From Agelaius tricolor (Eukaryota > Chordata > Aves > Passeriformes > Icteridae), in the NCBI GenBank assembly GCA_023055355.1, contig JALJCS010000004.1:33045744-33109743 (forward strand): a stretch of DNA of 64,000 bases, written 5' to 3'. The notes under the pieces were generated by a model, which did not search any database, was not told the origin of the DNA, and saw only the letters and a program-made list of their open reading frames with translations. Below are positions 60,701-64,000 of this stretch, piece after piece. The first letter of the stretch is position 1; each line of letters begins with the position of its first letter. A program made the position numbers and the translations under genes.

Positions 60701-62391
60701 ATACTGGGGGAGGGGAATGAGAAGGGGAATTAAAAGGGTTTTTTTTTCTCTGGGTATGAATGGGGCTTATTGCTCTGTAATGGCCTGCATCCTGCCAGGA
60801 GTTCATATATACCTGCTTTACACAAATGTGTTCAGTGACAGCACAGAAAATGACAAGGGTTTTTATCATTGTCAGGTAGGTATTACATGTAATTTTGTGC
60901 AGCTGAAAGCACTTCCTTCCCTGTGACATCCATTGCTATGCTACTTAGGCCTTGCCTAGGCAGAGCCGTATTGCCATGTTTTCAAAGCTTGAAAAATATC
61001 CAAGACTACTGTATGCTTAAGCAGTTAAATTTTTTTATTTCTTATTTCATCTTACTTCCAAGCTGAAAGTGGCAGTACTAGTCACATTGGCCTCATTTGA
61101 GATTGATTTTCTGTTTTAAATTCAGTTCATAAGATCATGAAATTACAGTGGTTGCTTTAAAATTAGGCAGTTAATGAGTTGCAATGAAGCTGATCTTTTA
61201 TTCTTTTCTAGATGTATTGTGAAGATTACTGGTGATATGACAATATCATTCCCAAGTGGGATTATTAAAGTATTCACCAGCAACCCATCTCCTGCTGTGC
61301 TCTGCTTCAGGGTGAAAAACACGAGCAAACTAGAGCAGATTCTTCCAAATGCACAACTTGTATACAGGTTTTGGTTTTTTTTAACATAATTGTAAGCTAC
61401 ATAATTTGTAGAATTGTTGTGTATGTAAATCGGAATTCTTTGCAGTCTGGTTGATTGAATTACATGTAATTTAATTTTCTGAATTAATCTTGTTCAGCTT
61501 AGTTCTCTCTCTCTCCACTGCCACTATTAAAAATCTCAGTGACTACTGGACTTAAAATTTGTGCTGAGTATAACAGGAGCCATAAAAAATAGTTTGTAAA
61601 TGTGTCTGTGTTTTCATATGCATTTAATAAATAATTTCTTTACACAGTAGTAATAATGGTAAAACTTAATTATGAAATAGTAGGCTTAAATGGAAAACAA
61701 ATAGTAGGAGATTCATGTAATCTCATTTGCCATCTACTAGTGTATTTTAAAGCTGAATCATTACATTAATCAGATTCTTAACTGTCTCTCAGATGTGTAG
61801 CATCATGCTTGGAAGAATTTGTAGAAAAAAAGGTTGCTGATCAAGTAGGATAATTGTTGAAATTGCACTTGGAGATATTGATTCCTAAAAAATAGAAAAG
61901 CTGGAATTTTTTTAGCAGAAAACCACTTAAATTGAGTAGTTTCTGTTTCATTTATTGGAGAAATTACTTCAACACTAAGCTAAATGTTTTTTAATGCTGT
62001 ACTTTTTTAATTACTAAAATAATAAATCAAACCATATGCACGTATTCTTTTGTATTTAATTTCCTTTTGTTAGTTCATACAAAATTAAATTTAATCACTG
62101 TTTGACATGACAGTTTATAACTGAAATGTTAGCAGAGATGTATCTGACAAAGTGAATTATACTGAAAAAGCATATTTTGCCAAAAAAGGTTAAAATGTCT
62201 GGTATTCTTGAATGACTGGTGTAATATTTCACCCCTAATTAGTGATCTTTCTTTGCAGTGATCAGTCACAAAGTGACTCCAGTACTAAAGACTTTTGGAT
62301 GAACATGCAAGCTATAACTGTCTACCTCAAGAAATTATCAGAGCAGAATCCATCTGCATCCTATTACAATGTGGATGTTCTAAAGTATCAG
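666..62391 (+). CDS. FCHO2: FCHO2 gene, internal part (spliced, partial at both ends)
   Basis: The gene encodes an F-BAR/mu-homology endocytic adaptor. From family knowledge, the protein dimerises through its N-terminal F-BAR domain on PI(4,5)P2 membrane at the plasma membrane, its linker helps activate AP-2, and its C-terminal mu-homology domain binds EPS15 and intersectin at early clathrin-coated pits. Twenty-one core exons join into 650 codons without a stop, covering about residues 12-661 of a protein of about 810. Every core exon matches the vertebrate FCHO2 protein in order. The start codon exon (about 11 residues) and the last part of the mu-homology domain are outside the window. Two more in-frame exons (51055-51564 and 56801-56860) could bring the window's share to 840 codons. 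FCHO1 is the nearest alternative, but the residue agreement favours FCHO2 throughout. Promoter and 3' end are not in the window. Confidence 0.97.
4316..4460 (-). mobile_element. CR1 LINE 3'-end fragment
   Basis: The plus strand opens with TCATAGAATGGTTTGAATTAG, cut here to its core CATAGAATGGTTTGAATT, then runs through the AAAGGATCTTCAACATGATCAA-type block and CCAACCTCC. This is the reverse complement of the avian CR1 3' terminus (CCAACC...CATTCTATGATT). It is a 5'-truncated, degenerate copy in antisense orientation to FCHO2. Confidence 0.75.
6153..6182. repeat. Perfect 13-bp inverted repeat (AT-rich hairpin)
   Basis: The left arm TTTTAAAATATAC (6153-6165) and right arm GTATATTTTAAAA (6170-6182) are exact reverse complements around a 4-nt TAAT loop. 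It lies about 150 bp upstream of exon W2. No function is assigned. Confidence 0.9.
6327..6401 (+). CDS. FCHO2: FCHO2 exon W2: F-BAR domain
   Basis: The exon encodes about residues 42-67 of the F-BAR domain, including [19 protein letters not shown], which is very close to the mammalian sequence. The acceptor is TTTGGCAG and the donor GTAAGT. It enters and leaves in phase 2; the final GG is completed by the first G of W3. Confidence 0.97.
6402..7614 (+). other. FCHO2 intron W2-W3
   Basis: This is a 1.2-kb AT-rich intron ending in CTCAATCCAG. The short overlapping ORFs around 7078-7509 have no recognisable product. Nothing else is seen. Confidence 0.75.
7615..7756 (+). CDS. FCHO2: FCHO2 exon W3: F-BAR domain
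   Basis: The exon encodes about residues 67-114, with [17 protein letters not shown] then helix sequence [17 protein letters not shown] typical of the FCHO F-BAR core. The acceptor is CAATCCAG. The donor, AAG|GTTATT, is weaker than its neighbours, with T rather than a purine at intron position +3. It ends in phase 0. Confidence 0.97.
7757..7841 (+). other. FCHO2 85-bp mini-intron W3-W4
   Basis: This is the shortest intron in the window. It starts GTTATT and ends ATTTGGCAG, and separates two phase-0 F-BAR exons. Confidence 0.92.
7842..7994 (+). CDS. FCHO2: FCHO2 exon W4: F-BAR coiled-coil helix
   Basis: The exon encodes 51 codons, about residues 115-165, including [19 protein letters not shown] followed by [14 protein letters not shown], almost identical to mammalian FCHO2. 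It is a long charged helix of the F-BAR dimer. It is phase 0 at both ends, with acceptor TTTGGCAG and donor GTAGCT. Confidence 0.98.
7995..12579 (+). other. FCHO2 intron W4-W5
   Basis: This is a 4.6-kb intron. About 8160-8760 has a G-poor, C/A/T-rich plus strand that may be an unidentified old repeat. A CR1 copy lies at 9121-9690. A 14-nt A run occurs near 11022. The rest is featureless AT-rich sequence. Confidence 0.75.
9121..9690 (-). mobile_element. CR1 LINE, 3' portion
   Basis: Antisense to FCHO2, it begins with CACAGAATCACTCAATG (reverse of a CR1 3' end). It continues through blocks typical of avian CR1: GGCAACCTGTGCCAGGGCC, CTGGACTCTCTCCAGTATGT and GGGGCCTCACCAGTGCTGAG. The copy is about 570 bp, 5'-truncated, with indels that break the reverse transcriptase frame. 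Confidence 0.88.
12580..12684 (+). CDS. FCHO2: FCHO2 exon W5: F-BAR domain
   Basis: The exon encodes 35 codons, about residues 166-200, starting [19 protein letters not shown] and ending KMTETAQ. It agrees with the vertebrate protein except for a few substitutions (for example AAFKSDFEL where mammals have ALAKADFEQ). It is phase 0 at both ends, with acceptor ATCTATAG and donor GTAAGT. Confidence 0.97.
12685..14613 (+). other. FCHO2 intron W5-W6
   Basis: This is a 1.9-kb AT-rich intron ending TTTGTTTGCAG. Short ORFs (12880-13083, 13148-13366, 13890-14314) match nothing known to me. No repeat was recognised. Confidence 0.75.
14614..14712 (+). CDS. FCHO2: FCHO2 exon W6: F-BAR domain
   Basis: The exon encodes 33 codons, about residues 201-233: [19 protein letters not shown] then [14 protein letters not shown]. 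It is phase 0 at both ends, so skipping would remove exactly 33 residues of the F-BAR domain without a frameshift. The acceptor is TTTGCAG and the donor GTATTT. Confidence 0.97.
14713..15719 (+). other. FCHO2 intron W6-W7
   Basis: This is a 1.0-kb AT-rich intron ending TTTTTTCTTTGAAG, with nothing recognisable inside. Confidence 0.75.
15720..15816 (+). CDS. FCHO2: FCHO2 exon W7: end of F-BAR domain
   Basis: The exon encodes about residues 234-266, with [19 protein letters not shown] followed by [14 protein letters not shown]. This is the highly conserved end of the F-BAR domain, after which the linker begins. The donor is GTAAGA. It enters in phase 0 and leaves in phase 1. Confidence 0.98.
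17769..17801. repeat. 14-bp direct repeat
   Basis: TGTCACTGTTGGTT occurs at 17769-17782 and again at 17788-17801, a 19-bp period. It is probably a small local duplication. Confidence 0.85.
18142..18160 (-). promoter_or_regulatory. Candidate CTCF binding motif
   Basis: The minus strand reads TAGCCACCAGAGGGAGCCC. Against the published vertebrate CTCF consensus TGGCCACCAGGGGGCGCTA it agrees at 15 of 19 positions, including the whole CCACCAG-GGG core; the mismatches are at tolerant positions. It is a motif match only, with no occupancy evidence. Confidence 0.5.
18440..18720 (-). mobile_element. CR1-type LINE fragment (ORF2 region)
   Basis: The plus strand carries GGGGAACACCACTTGTCACTG, followed by CATCCAGCCAATTCCTTATT and CAAATGCTTTGTAGAACTCC then AGGTAGATGACATCAC. 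These are the antisense of the reverse transcriptase region of avian CR1 elements. It is old, with several indels, and no 3' end is present in this piece. Confidence 0.7.
19722..19765. repeat. 21-bp tandem duplication
   Basis: A 21-bp unit beginning GTGTGCTGGTGATCC occurs exactly twice (19722-19742 and 19745-19765), separated by two bases. The copies are identical, which suggests a recent duplication. Confidence 0.9.
27244..27380 (-). mobile_element. tRNA-Ile-derived SINE with CR1 tail (TguSINE1-like)
   Basis: On the minus strand a tRNA-like head carries a box A (TAGCTCAGTTGG, plus-strand 27361-27372) and box B (GGTTCAATCCC, plus-strand 27317-27327) with tRNA-Ile-like spacing. A CR1-like 3' tail follows (GTTGGACTTGATGATCC, then TCCAACTAAGAATATTCTGTG). 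This head and tail combination matches the passerine TguSINE1 family as I know it. The anticodon loop is CTATTAA rather than the CTAATAA of tRNA-Ile, so it is a SINE and not a functional tRNA gene. Strand is antisense to FCHO2. Confidence 0.82.
29678..29722 (+). CDS. FCHO2: FCHO2 exon W8: start of linker
   Basis: This 45-nt exon is phase 1 at both ends. It encodes [15 protein letters not shown] with the flanking split codons, matching the mammalian segment LIEFEECDTASAVEG. The acceptor is TTTCTTTAAG and the donor GTGAGT. About residues 266-281. Confidence 0.95.
29723..31878 (+). other. FCHO2 intron W8-W9
   Basis: This 2.2-kb intron contains a probable solo LTR (29889-30310). The remainder is AT-rich with no other recognised feature. 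Confidence 0.75.
29889..30310 (+). mobile_element. Probable solo LTR of an avian endogenous retrovirus (ERVL-like)
   Basis: The element runs from TGATGCC to GGCATCA, a perfect 7-bp terminal inverted repeat with the TG...CA ends of LTRs. It contains a TATA-like CCATATATAG near 30125 and a polyadenylation signal CAATAAATACC near 30241. It ends with a GTCTAGTCTCTGTTCCAGA block that I associate with avian ERVL LTRs. It is 422 bp with no retroviral coding sequence next to it, so it is read as a solo LTR. The flanking five bases (AAGAC and AGGCC) match at only 3 of 5, so the target duplication is uncertain. Confidence 0.68.
31879..31951 (+). CDS. FCHO2: FCHO2 exon W9: basic linker segment
   Basis: The 73-nt exon encodes [20 protein letters not shown] then DTESV, about residues 281-305. 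The basic cluster KPRKRK lies just after the F-BAR domain, as in mammalian FCHO2 ([20 protein letters not shown]). The acceptor is TTCCGTAG and the donor GTAAGT. Phase 1 in, phase 2 out. Confidence 0.96.
31952..34923 (+). other. FCHO2 intron W9-W10
   Basis: This is a 3.0-kb AT-rich intron with poly-T tracts near 34324 and 34909. No repeat family or gene is recognised. Confidence 0.75.
34924..34948 (+). CDS. FCHO2: FCHO2 exon W10: 25-nt small exon
   Basis: The exon encodes (V)ECPDADSV, matching the mammalian VECPDADSL. The acceptor is TTTTTTTAAATAG and the donor GTAAGT. It enters in phase 2 and leaves in phase 0, so skipping it alone would shift the frame. About residues 305-313. Confidence 0.93.
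40744..40770. repeat. (TTTA)n microsatellite
   Basis: There are about six uninterrupted tetranucleotide units. Confidence 0.92.
41981..42033. repeat. AT-rich TAATTA cluster
   Basis: At least five TAATTA or TAATTAG-type cores in about 50 bp include the palindrome TAATTATAATTA. It is either a degenerate simple repeat or a homeodomain-type motif cluster; sequence alone does not decide. Confidence 0.6.
42309..42363 (+). CDS. FCHO2: FCHO2 exon W11, followed by U12-type donor
   Basis: The exon encodes [18 protein letters not shown], about residues 314-332, matching mammalian [15 protein letters not shown]. The acceptor is GTTTTTAG. The exon ends CAG G, in phase 1, directly before ATATCCTTT, a minor-spliceosome donor rather than GT. 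Confidence 0.94.
42364..44824 (+). other. U12-type AT-AC intron (2,461 bp) of FCHO2
   Basis: The 5' end is ATATCCTTT, the exact U12 AT-AC donor consensus. A branch site CCTTAACT lies at 44808-44815, close to the TTCCTTAAC consensus, with its branch adenosine about 11 nt from the end of the intron (within the usual short U12 distance). The intron ends ACAAAC. Joining at these points gives Asp-Thr-Lys-Glu-Asn-His, matching mammalian FCHO2 in frame; no GT-AG pair here does so. It also contains a GATTA repeat and octamer motif (42541-42588). Confidence 0.9.
42541..42588. repeat. Octamer motif followed by degenerate GATTA tandem repeat
   Basis: ATGCAAAT (42541-42548), the perfect POU octamer, is followed at 42554-42588 by about six near-tandem GATTA/GGTTA pentamers. 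It is inside the U12-type intron. A regulatory role is speculative. Confidence 0.7.
44825..45003 (+). CDS. FCHO2: FCHO2 exon W12: acidic serine cluster of linker
   Basis: The 179-nt exon encodes about residues 332-391. It opens [19 protein letters not shown], a Ser/Asp/Glu cluster that fits casein kinase 2-type phosphorylation, then [10 protein letters not shown] and [19 protein letters not shown], conserved in mammals. It follows an AC acceptor and has a normal GTAAGT donor. Phase 1 in, phase 0 out. Confidence 0.96.
45004..45587 (+). other. FCHO2 intron W12-W13
   Basis: This is a 584-bp intron. The pyrimidine tract (TTTTTCTCTTTTTTCTCTC) sits about 20-40 nt upstream of the AAGCAG acceptor. 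Nothing else is seen. Confidence 0.8.
45588..45599 (+). CDS. FCHO2: FCHO2 exon W13: 12-nt microexon
   Basis: The exon is AGGCACAGTCCT, encoding Arg-His-Ser-Pro, between AAGCAG and GTAAGT. The four residues are exactly those in the mammalian protein between SPAIS and the following QMN. It is phase 0 at both ends, so inclusion or skipping keeps the frame. The SP could be a phosphorylation site. Confidence 0.9.
45600..46009 (+). other. FCHO2 intron W13-W14
   Basis: This is a 410-bp intron ending in a strong TTTTTTTTCCTGTTTCAG acceptor. Nothing else is recognised. Confidence 0.8.
46010..46034 (+). CDS. FCHO2: FCHO2 exon W14: 25-nt small exon
   Basis: The exon encodes AQMNQNSS plus one base of the next Ser codon, corresponding to mammalian VQMNRNLS. 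The acceptor is GTTTCAG and the donor GTAAGT. Phase 0 in, phase 1 out. About residues 396-404. Confidence 0.93.
46035..46717 (+). other. FCHO2 intron W14-W15
   Basis: This 683-bp intron has an unidentified GC-richer island at about 46190-46350 inside otherwise AT-rich sequence. No gene or repeat family is recognised. Confidence 0.7.
46718..46760 (+). CDS. FCHO2: FCHO2 exon W15
   Basis: The 43-nt exon encodes [13 protein letters not shown], corresponding to mammalian EELTKSKPSAPPN. The acceptor is TTTTTCTTAG and the donor GTAAGT. Phase 1 in, phase 2 out. About residues 404-418. Confidence 0.95.
46761..47685 (+). other. FCHO2 intron W15-W16
   Basis: This 925-bp intron contains a sense-oriented CR1 3' end (47396-47600). 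The rest is AT-rich. Confidence 0.75.
47396..47600 (+). mobile_element. CR1 LINE 3'-end fragment
   Basis: This sense-strand CR1 3' region carries GAGGAAGTTCTTTACTGTGAG, trimmed here to GGAAGTTCTTTACTGTGAG, then GGAAACAGGCTGCCCAAAG and GTCTCTGGAAATGTTCAAGG, close to the avian consensus. It is about 200 bp and 5'-truncated, ending in AT-rich sequence in place of the usual terminal octamers. Confidence 0.85.
47686..47780 (+). CDS. FCHO2: FCHO2 exon W16: linker with WDPLF motif and serine run
   Basis: The 95-nt exon encodes about residues 418-450: [18 protein letters not shown] followed by a serine-rich tail. The DPLF and WDP elements resemble short endocytic adaptor-binding motifs and are conserved (mammals: AWDPLFG). 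It ends in phase 1. Spliced directly to W18 it gives the mammalian SSSSARPTTP junction. Confidence 0.97.
47781..51054 (+). other. FCHO2 intron W16-W17
   Basis: This 3.3-kb intron contains a perfect 12-bp hairpin (48948-48977). It also holds a 137-codon antisense ORF (48081-48494) with no recognisable domain, and a GC-richer patch (about 49150-49390). No known repeat was identified. It ends in TTCCCTTTTCCTTCAG, a strong acceptor. Confidence 0.75.
48948..48977. repeat. Perfect 12-bp inverted repeat with 6-nt loop
   Basis: GTGAATCCACCA (48948-48959) and TGGTGGATTCAC (48966-48977) are exact reverse complements around TGTGTG. Half of the arm bases are G or C, so the hairpin is not a simple AT-rich artefact. 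Confidence 0.93.
51055..51564 (+). CDS. FCHO2: FCHO2 exon W17: candidate 510-nt cassette exon (170 residues)
   Basis: A strong acceptor (CTTTTCCTTCAG) opens a 510-nt segment with no stop in the frame set by W16. It ends at a GTATGC donor. It is phase 1 at both ends, so inclusion or skipping keeps the frame. Skipping gives the mammalian junction; inclusion adds 170 residues to the linker, of which 58 are Ser or Thr. Visible elements are a serine run at the start, [10 protein letters not shown] (residues 34-43), the WISFADE motif (residues 74-80) and an acidic [10 protein letters not shown] stretch (121-130). It is more GC-rich than the surrounding intron. No folded domain is recognised. The mammalian 810-residue form lacks it to my knowledge. 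It could be an alternative, tissue-specific exon. A chance ORF of exactly this phase and with both splice sites is unlikely. Confidence 0.82.
51565..52174 (+). other. FCHO2 intron W17-W18
   Basis: This is a 610-bp AT-rich intron ending TTGCTTTATTTCAG. If the W17 donor were ignored, the frame would stop at 51606-51608. No AATAAA lies close downstream, so an alternative terminal exon is not favoured. Confidence 0.75.
52175..52278 (+). CDS. FCHO2: FCHO2 exon W18: proline-rich linker
   Basis: The 104-nt exon encodes [19 protein letters not shown] followed by [16 protein letters not shown], almost identical to mammals. The PPPRPxSRP stretch is a plausible SH3-ligand sequence. The acceptor is TTATTTCAG and the donor GTATGT. 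Phase 1 in, phase 0 out. About residues 450-484. Confidence 0.98.
53400..54242 (-). mobile_element. Probable LTR element, antisense to FCHO2
   Basis: Read on the minus strand it runs from TGAAACCCC to CTTTAGTCA (TG...CA ends). Near the end there is a TATA-like box (plus-strand 53489-53507, CTACTATATATGTGC) and a polyadenylation signal AATAAA (plus-strand 53436-53441). This order is that of an LTR. No flanking target duplication fits the proposed ends, so limits are approximate. The minisatellite at 53942-54132 lies in its 5' (U3-like) part. The family was not identified. Confidence 0.42.
53942..54132. repeat. Degenerate minisatellite, about 20-bp unit
   Basis: About nine imperfect copies of a unit close to TTATTACCAACAGTCCTTGG lie in tandem, some with longer intervals. 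The CCTTGGTTATTA and CCAACA words recur at near-regular spacing. Confidence 0.8.
54318..54530 (-). mobile_element. CR1 LINE 3'-part fragment
   Basis: The plus strand carries GGCCAGCCTGCTCAAAAAAG, then GGTTGCTCAGGACCATGCTG, TTTGAAAATTTCCAGGATGG and AATCTGTCAATCTGGCAGCC. These follow the antisense of the avian CR1 3' region in order. Divergence is considerable. Confidence 0.75.
55106..55235 (+). CDS. FCHO2: FCHO2 exon W19: Pro/Ser-rich linker
   Basis: The 130-nt exon encodes [19 protein letters not shown], then [20 protein letters not shown], then TPTV plus the first base of Gly, about residues 485-528. It matches the mammalian linker with few substitutions and contains several SP sites. The acceptor is TCTGTTCAG and the donor GTAAGT. 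Phase 0 in, phase 1 out. Confidence 0.97.
55236..56800 (+). other. FCHO2 intron W19-W20
   Basis: This is a 1.6-kb intron. The stretches about 56030-56150 and 56220-56460 are GC-richer than their surroundings and match no repeat known to me. Nothing else is seen. Confidence 0.7.
56801..56860 (+). CDS. FCHO2: FCHO2 exon W20: candidate 60-nt cassette exon (20 residues)
   Basis: The acceptor CATTTAACTGTAATAG (with a branch-like TTTAAC) and donor CCAG|GTATTG flank a stop-free 60-nt segment, phase 1 at both ends. In the FCHO2 frame it encodes [20 protein letters not shown] between TPTVG and VSRGPSP. The canonical mammalian protein joins these without an insert. Frame compatibility and both splice sites argue for an alternative exon, but at this length chance is not excluded. 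Confidence 0.62.
56861..60519 (+). other. FCHO2 intron W20-W21
   Basis: This 3.7-kb intron contains a 740-bp antisense CR1 (57797-58536). A short AT-rich TATACATACATA tract lies near 58670-58690. The remainder shows no recognised feature. Confidence 0.75.
57797..58536 (-). mobile_element. CR1 LINE, reverse transcriptase end and 3' region
   Basis: This is the longest complete-ended CR1 piece in the window. On the minus strand, a residual frame at 58159-58386 reads [18 protein letters not shown] then [20 protein letters not shown], the conserved C-terminal part of the CR1 reverse transcriptase. Downstream the 3' region runs to AGTCTTTTCCCATCCTTCG and a GATTCTGTCA terminus. It is 5'-truncated, GC-rich at the left-hand (coding) end, and not capable of movement by itself. 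Confidence 0.93.
60520..60631 (+). CDS. FCHO2: FCHO2 exon W21: start of mu-homology domain
   Basis: The 112-nt exon encodes [20 protein letters not shown] then [17 protein letters not shown], about residues 528-565. This is the end of the linker and first strand of the mu-homology domain, which binds EPS15 and intersectin. The acceptor is GTATTCTAG; the donor AA|GTTAGT has T at +3. Phase 1 in, phase 2 out. Confidence 0.98.
60632..61211 (+). other. FCHO2 intron W21-W22
   Basis: This is a 580-bp AT-rich intron ending TTTTATTCTTTTCTAG. Short ORFs on both strands (60651-60929) are not convincing. Nothing else is seen. Confidence 0.8.
61212..61367 (+). CDS. FCHO2: FCHO2 exon W22: mu-homology domain
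   Basis: The 156-nt exon encodes [20 protein letters not shown] then [20 protein letters not shown] and [11 protein letters not shown], about residues 565-617, nearly identical to mammals. It is phase 2 at both ends. The donor CAG|GTTTTG is weak at +3 to +5. Confidence 0.98.
61368..62258 (+). other. FCHO2 intron W22-W23
   Basis: This is an 891-bp AT-rich intron ending ATCTTTCTTTGCAG. No repeat or gene is recognised. Confidence 0.8.
62259..62391 (+). CDS. FCHO2: FCHO2 exon W23: mu-homology domain (last exon in window)
   Basis: The 133-nt exon encodes [20 protein letters not shown] then [18 protein letters not shown] and VDVLKYQ, about residues 617-661. It ends in phase 0 at a GTAAAC donor. 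About 150 residues of the mu-homology domain remain to be encoded beyond the window. Confidence 0.98.
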
Positions 62392-62420
62392 GTAAACACT
62401 TTTATCCTTTTGAAAATTTT

Positions 62421-62488
62421 AATATATATATTTTTATATATACATATATAGTATATATAGTATATATATACTCATATATATATACTCA
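62421..62488. repeat. (TA)n-rich microsatellite, interrupted
   Basis: Runs of TATATA interrupted by single C or G bases form an imperfect dinucleotide repeat only 30 nt after the W23 donor. Confidence 0.9.
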
Positions 62489-62834
62489 GAAATTTAAAGA
62501 ATTATTATTTGTCAGCATAGAGGTGAACTGTCATCCCTCATCTCTACTTAAAATGCATAGACTCTGCCCATGCTTAGCACATTATGTTTCTTGTCATTCC
62601 CTAAGATACAGGGCTTGTTTCAGCTTACTAATGCTTCAGGTCAATCCTACAAGCAAGCTTCAAACACTGCTTTTTTTGATATTTTTCAGCAAAGTCAAAT
62701 TCTCCTTTAAAAAATTTGATGGGAACTTCTTATCATTTGTAGTACTGTCTTTGATTTTGCAATTGCCTACACTTTGGATGCTGTCACTGATAAATTTTAA
62801 TGCATGGCTCTGATTTGCAGTTGTAAGAGAGTCA

Positions 62835-63070
62835 GTTTAGATTAGATATTAAGGTAAAAGTCTTTACTCAGTGGGTGGTGAGTCACTGGCACAAGTTGCC
62901 CAGAGACATTTTGTATTCCCCATCTGTCCCTGGCAGTATTCAAGGCCAAACTGGGTACGGCTATGAGCAGCCTTATCTAGTGAAAGTTGTCTGTGCCCTG
63001 ATGAGGGTAGGTTGGAACTGTATGATCTTTAAGGTCTCTCCCAACCCAAACCATTCTGTGATTCTATCTG
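62835..63070 (+). mobile_element. CR1 LINE 3' end, complete terminus
   Basis: In sense orientation it runs TTTAGATTAGATATTAAGG, CTGGCACAAGTTGCCCAGAG, GATCTTTAAGGTCTCTCCCA and ends ACCATTCTGTGATTCTAT, the typical CR1 3' terminus. It is a 5'-truncated copy. Confidence 0.92.
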
Positions 63071-63104
63071 AGAAGTATGACATTCTGATTTCCCACAATG
63101 AGAA

Positions 63105-64000
63105 ATAGAACAGTAGTCAGAATGGATTTACTGAGTGTGAGTCAGGCTTGACCAAGCTGACAAACTGCTGTGGTGACATGACTTCCTCTGTGGATGAGGG
63201 CAGAGCAGTAGATAGATATTGTCTGCTCAGCCTTCAGGATGCCCTTCCACCCCACCTACTGCAGAATCCATATAGAGAAGCTGGTGAACAACAGGCTGGA
63301 TGAACAGACACTGAGGTGAACTGACCCCCAGGGGGTATATTGATTTTACAGTTTAATAACTTCATTAATGATCAGAATGATGGGATGGAGCGTATGAATC
63401 CTTGGCAGGTTTGCTGATGATACCAAATGGGGATGGCCCTCGGGATAAACCAGAGGATTATTTTCCCCTCCTCAGGGGGCTCAGCAGGCTTCAGAAATGC
63501 GCTGAGAGGAACCTCATGAAGTTCAACAAGAAGTACACTTGGGGAAACCAAGTGGAAATTATCATGGCAGAAAAGGACCTGAGGGTTCTGTGGGTGACCA
63601 TGTTGAACATGAGCCAAAACAATTCGCTGCTCATGTGCAAAGGCAGCAGATGTTCTCCTGGATGGTCTCCTGAGCTGCATTAGGCTAGGTATTGCTAGTG
63701 AGTGAAGGGAGAGGATCCTTCCACTCAACACTGGAAACACCACACCTGGGGTGCTGTGTTCAGTTCTGGGTTCATTGCTAATGAGACTGGATAGAGTTCA
63801 GCAAAGGGCAACGAAGATGATGGTGGGACTGGAGTATCTGTCCCATGAAGAAAACCTAAGAGTGTTGGGACTCCTGAGCCTGGAAAAGGGAAAATTCAGG
63901 GAAATCTCACCAATATGTATAAATACCTGAGAGGGCACAGAGAGGACAGAGTTAAGCTGTTTTTGCTGGTTCCCAGTGTCAGAATCAGAGACAATGGATA
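63105..64000 (+). mobile_element. CR1 LINE, reverse transcriptase region, cut by window end
   Basis: In sense orientation it carries the CR1 ORF2 order: GGATTTACTGAGTGTGAGTC, then GCAGGTTTGCTGATGATACC (encoding the FADDT-type region), GAACCTCATGAAGTTCAACA, GGGGTGCTGTGTTCAGTTCT and AATATGTATAAATACCTGAG. Several frame breaks are visible, including a shift between 63340 and 63400, so it is not coding now. It continues past 64000. Confidence 0.9.

Larger units (their letters stand above)
62392..64000 (+). other. FCHO2 intron after W23, 5' part
   Basis: No further FCHO2 exon is visible. The intron contains a TA-rich microsatellite (62421-62488) and two sense-oriented CR1 pieces (62835-63070 and 63105 to the window end). 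Confidence 0.8.

Noticed and set aside
62295..62813. 172-codon plus-strand open frame
   Set aside because: It reads exon W23 in the wrong frame, then passes through the TA microsatellite and intron.
63402..63683. 93-codon plus-strand and 123-codon minus-strand frames
   Set aside because: Both lie in a decayed CR1 copy. The plus frame contains remnant reverse transcriptase words only.
1..64000. CRISPR array, prokaryotic operon or defence system
   Set aside because: No regular repeat-spacer structure and no prokaryotic genes; the DNA is clearly vertebrate.

Overview
The window is ordinary nuclear DNA from a vertebrate, almost certainly a bird and probably a songbird. It is AT-rich, has long introns with GT-AG splice sites, and carries many decayed CR1 LINEs, two LTR-type elements and one tRNA-Ile/CR1-tailed SINE resembling the zebra finch TguSINE1 family. 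No operon, CRISPR array or other prokaryotic feature is present.

One protein-coding gene runs left to right through the whole window. It is FCHO2 (FCH and mu domain containing endocytic adaptor 2), recognised by close residue-by-residue agreement with the vertebrate protein. Twenty-one constitutive-looking exons can be placed to the base. They total 1,950 nt and encode 650 codons in one frame with no stop. The first exon (about 11 residues) lies left of the window and the last roughly 150 residues of the mu-homology domain lie to the right. Layout: 666-15816, F-BAR domain (7 exons); 29678-55235, the disordered linker, built from many small exons including a 12-nt microexon; 60520-62391, start of the mu-homology domain.

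Three observations stand out. (1) A 510-nt, phase 1-1, completely open exon with good splice sites at 51055-51564. It would add a 170-residue Ser/Thr-rich segment to the linker, including a WxxF-acidic motif of the kind that binds the AP-2 alpha appendage. The canonical 810-residue mammalian protein, as I know it, lacks this segment. (2) A second symmetric cassette exon of 60 nt (20 residues) at 56801-56860, just before the mu-homology domain. (3) The intron 42364-44824 has the ATATCCTT donor, CCTTAAC branch site and AC acceptor of a U12-type AT-AC intron. Together (1) and (2) suggest this endocytic adaptor can have a greatly lengthened linker by alternative splicing.

Introns hold at least eight CR1 fragments (both orientations), one SINE, one likely solo LTR (29889-30310), one probable LTR with an internal minisatellite (about 53400-54242), a strong CTCF-type motif (18142-18160) and several hairpins and simple repeats. 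Mammalian FCHO2 is on human 5q13, a region corresponding to the avian Z chromosome, so Z-linkage is a reasonable inference but cannot be seen in the sequence. Exon labels W1-W23 below are local to this window; residue numbers assume 11 residues from the missing first exon and exclude the two cassettes.
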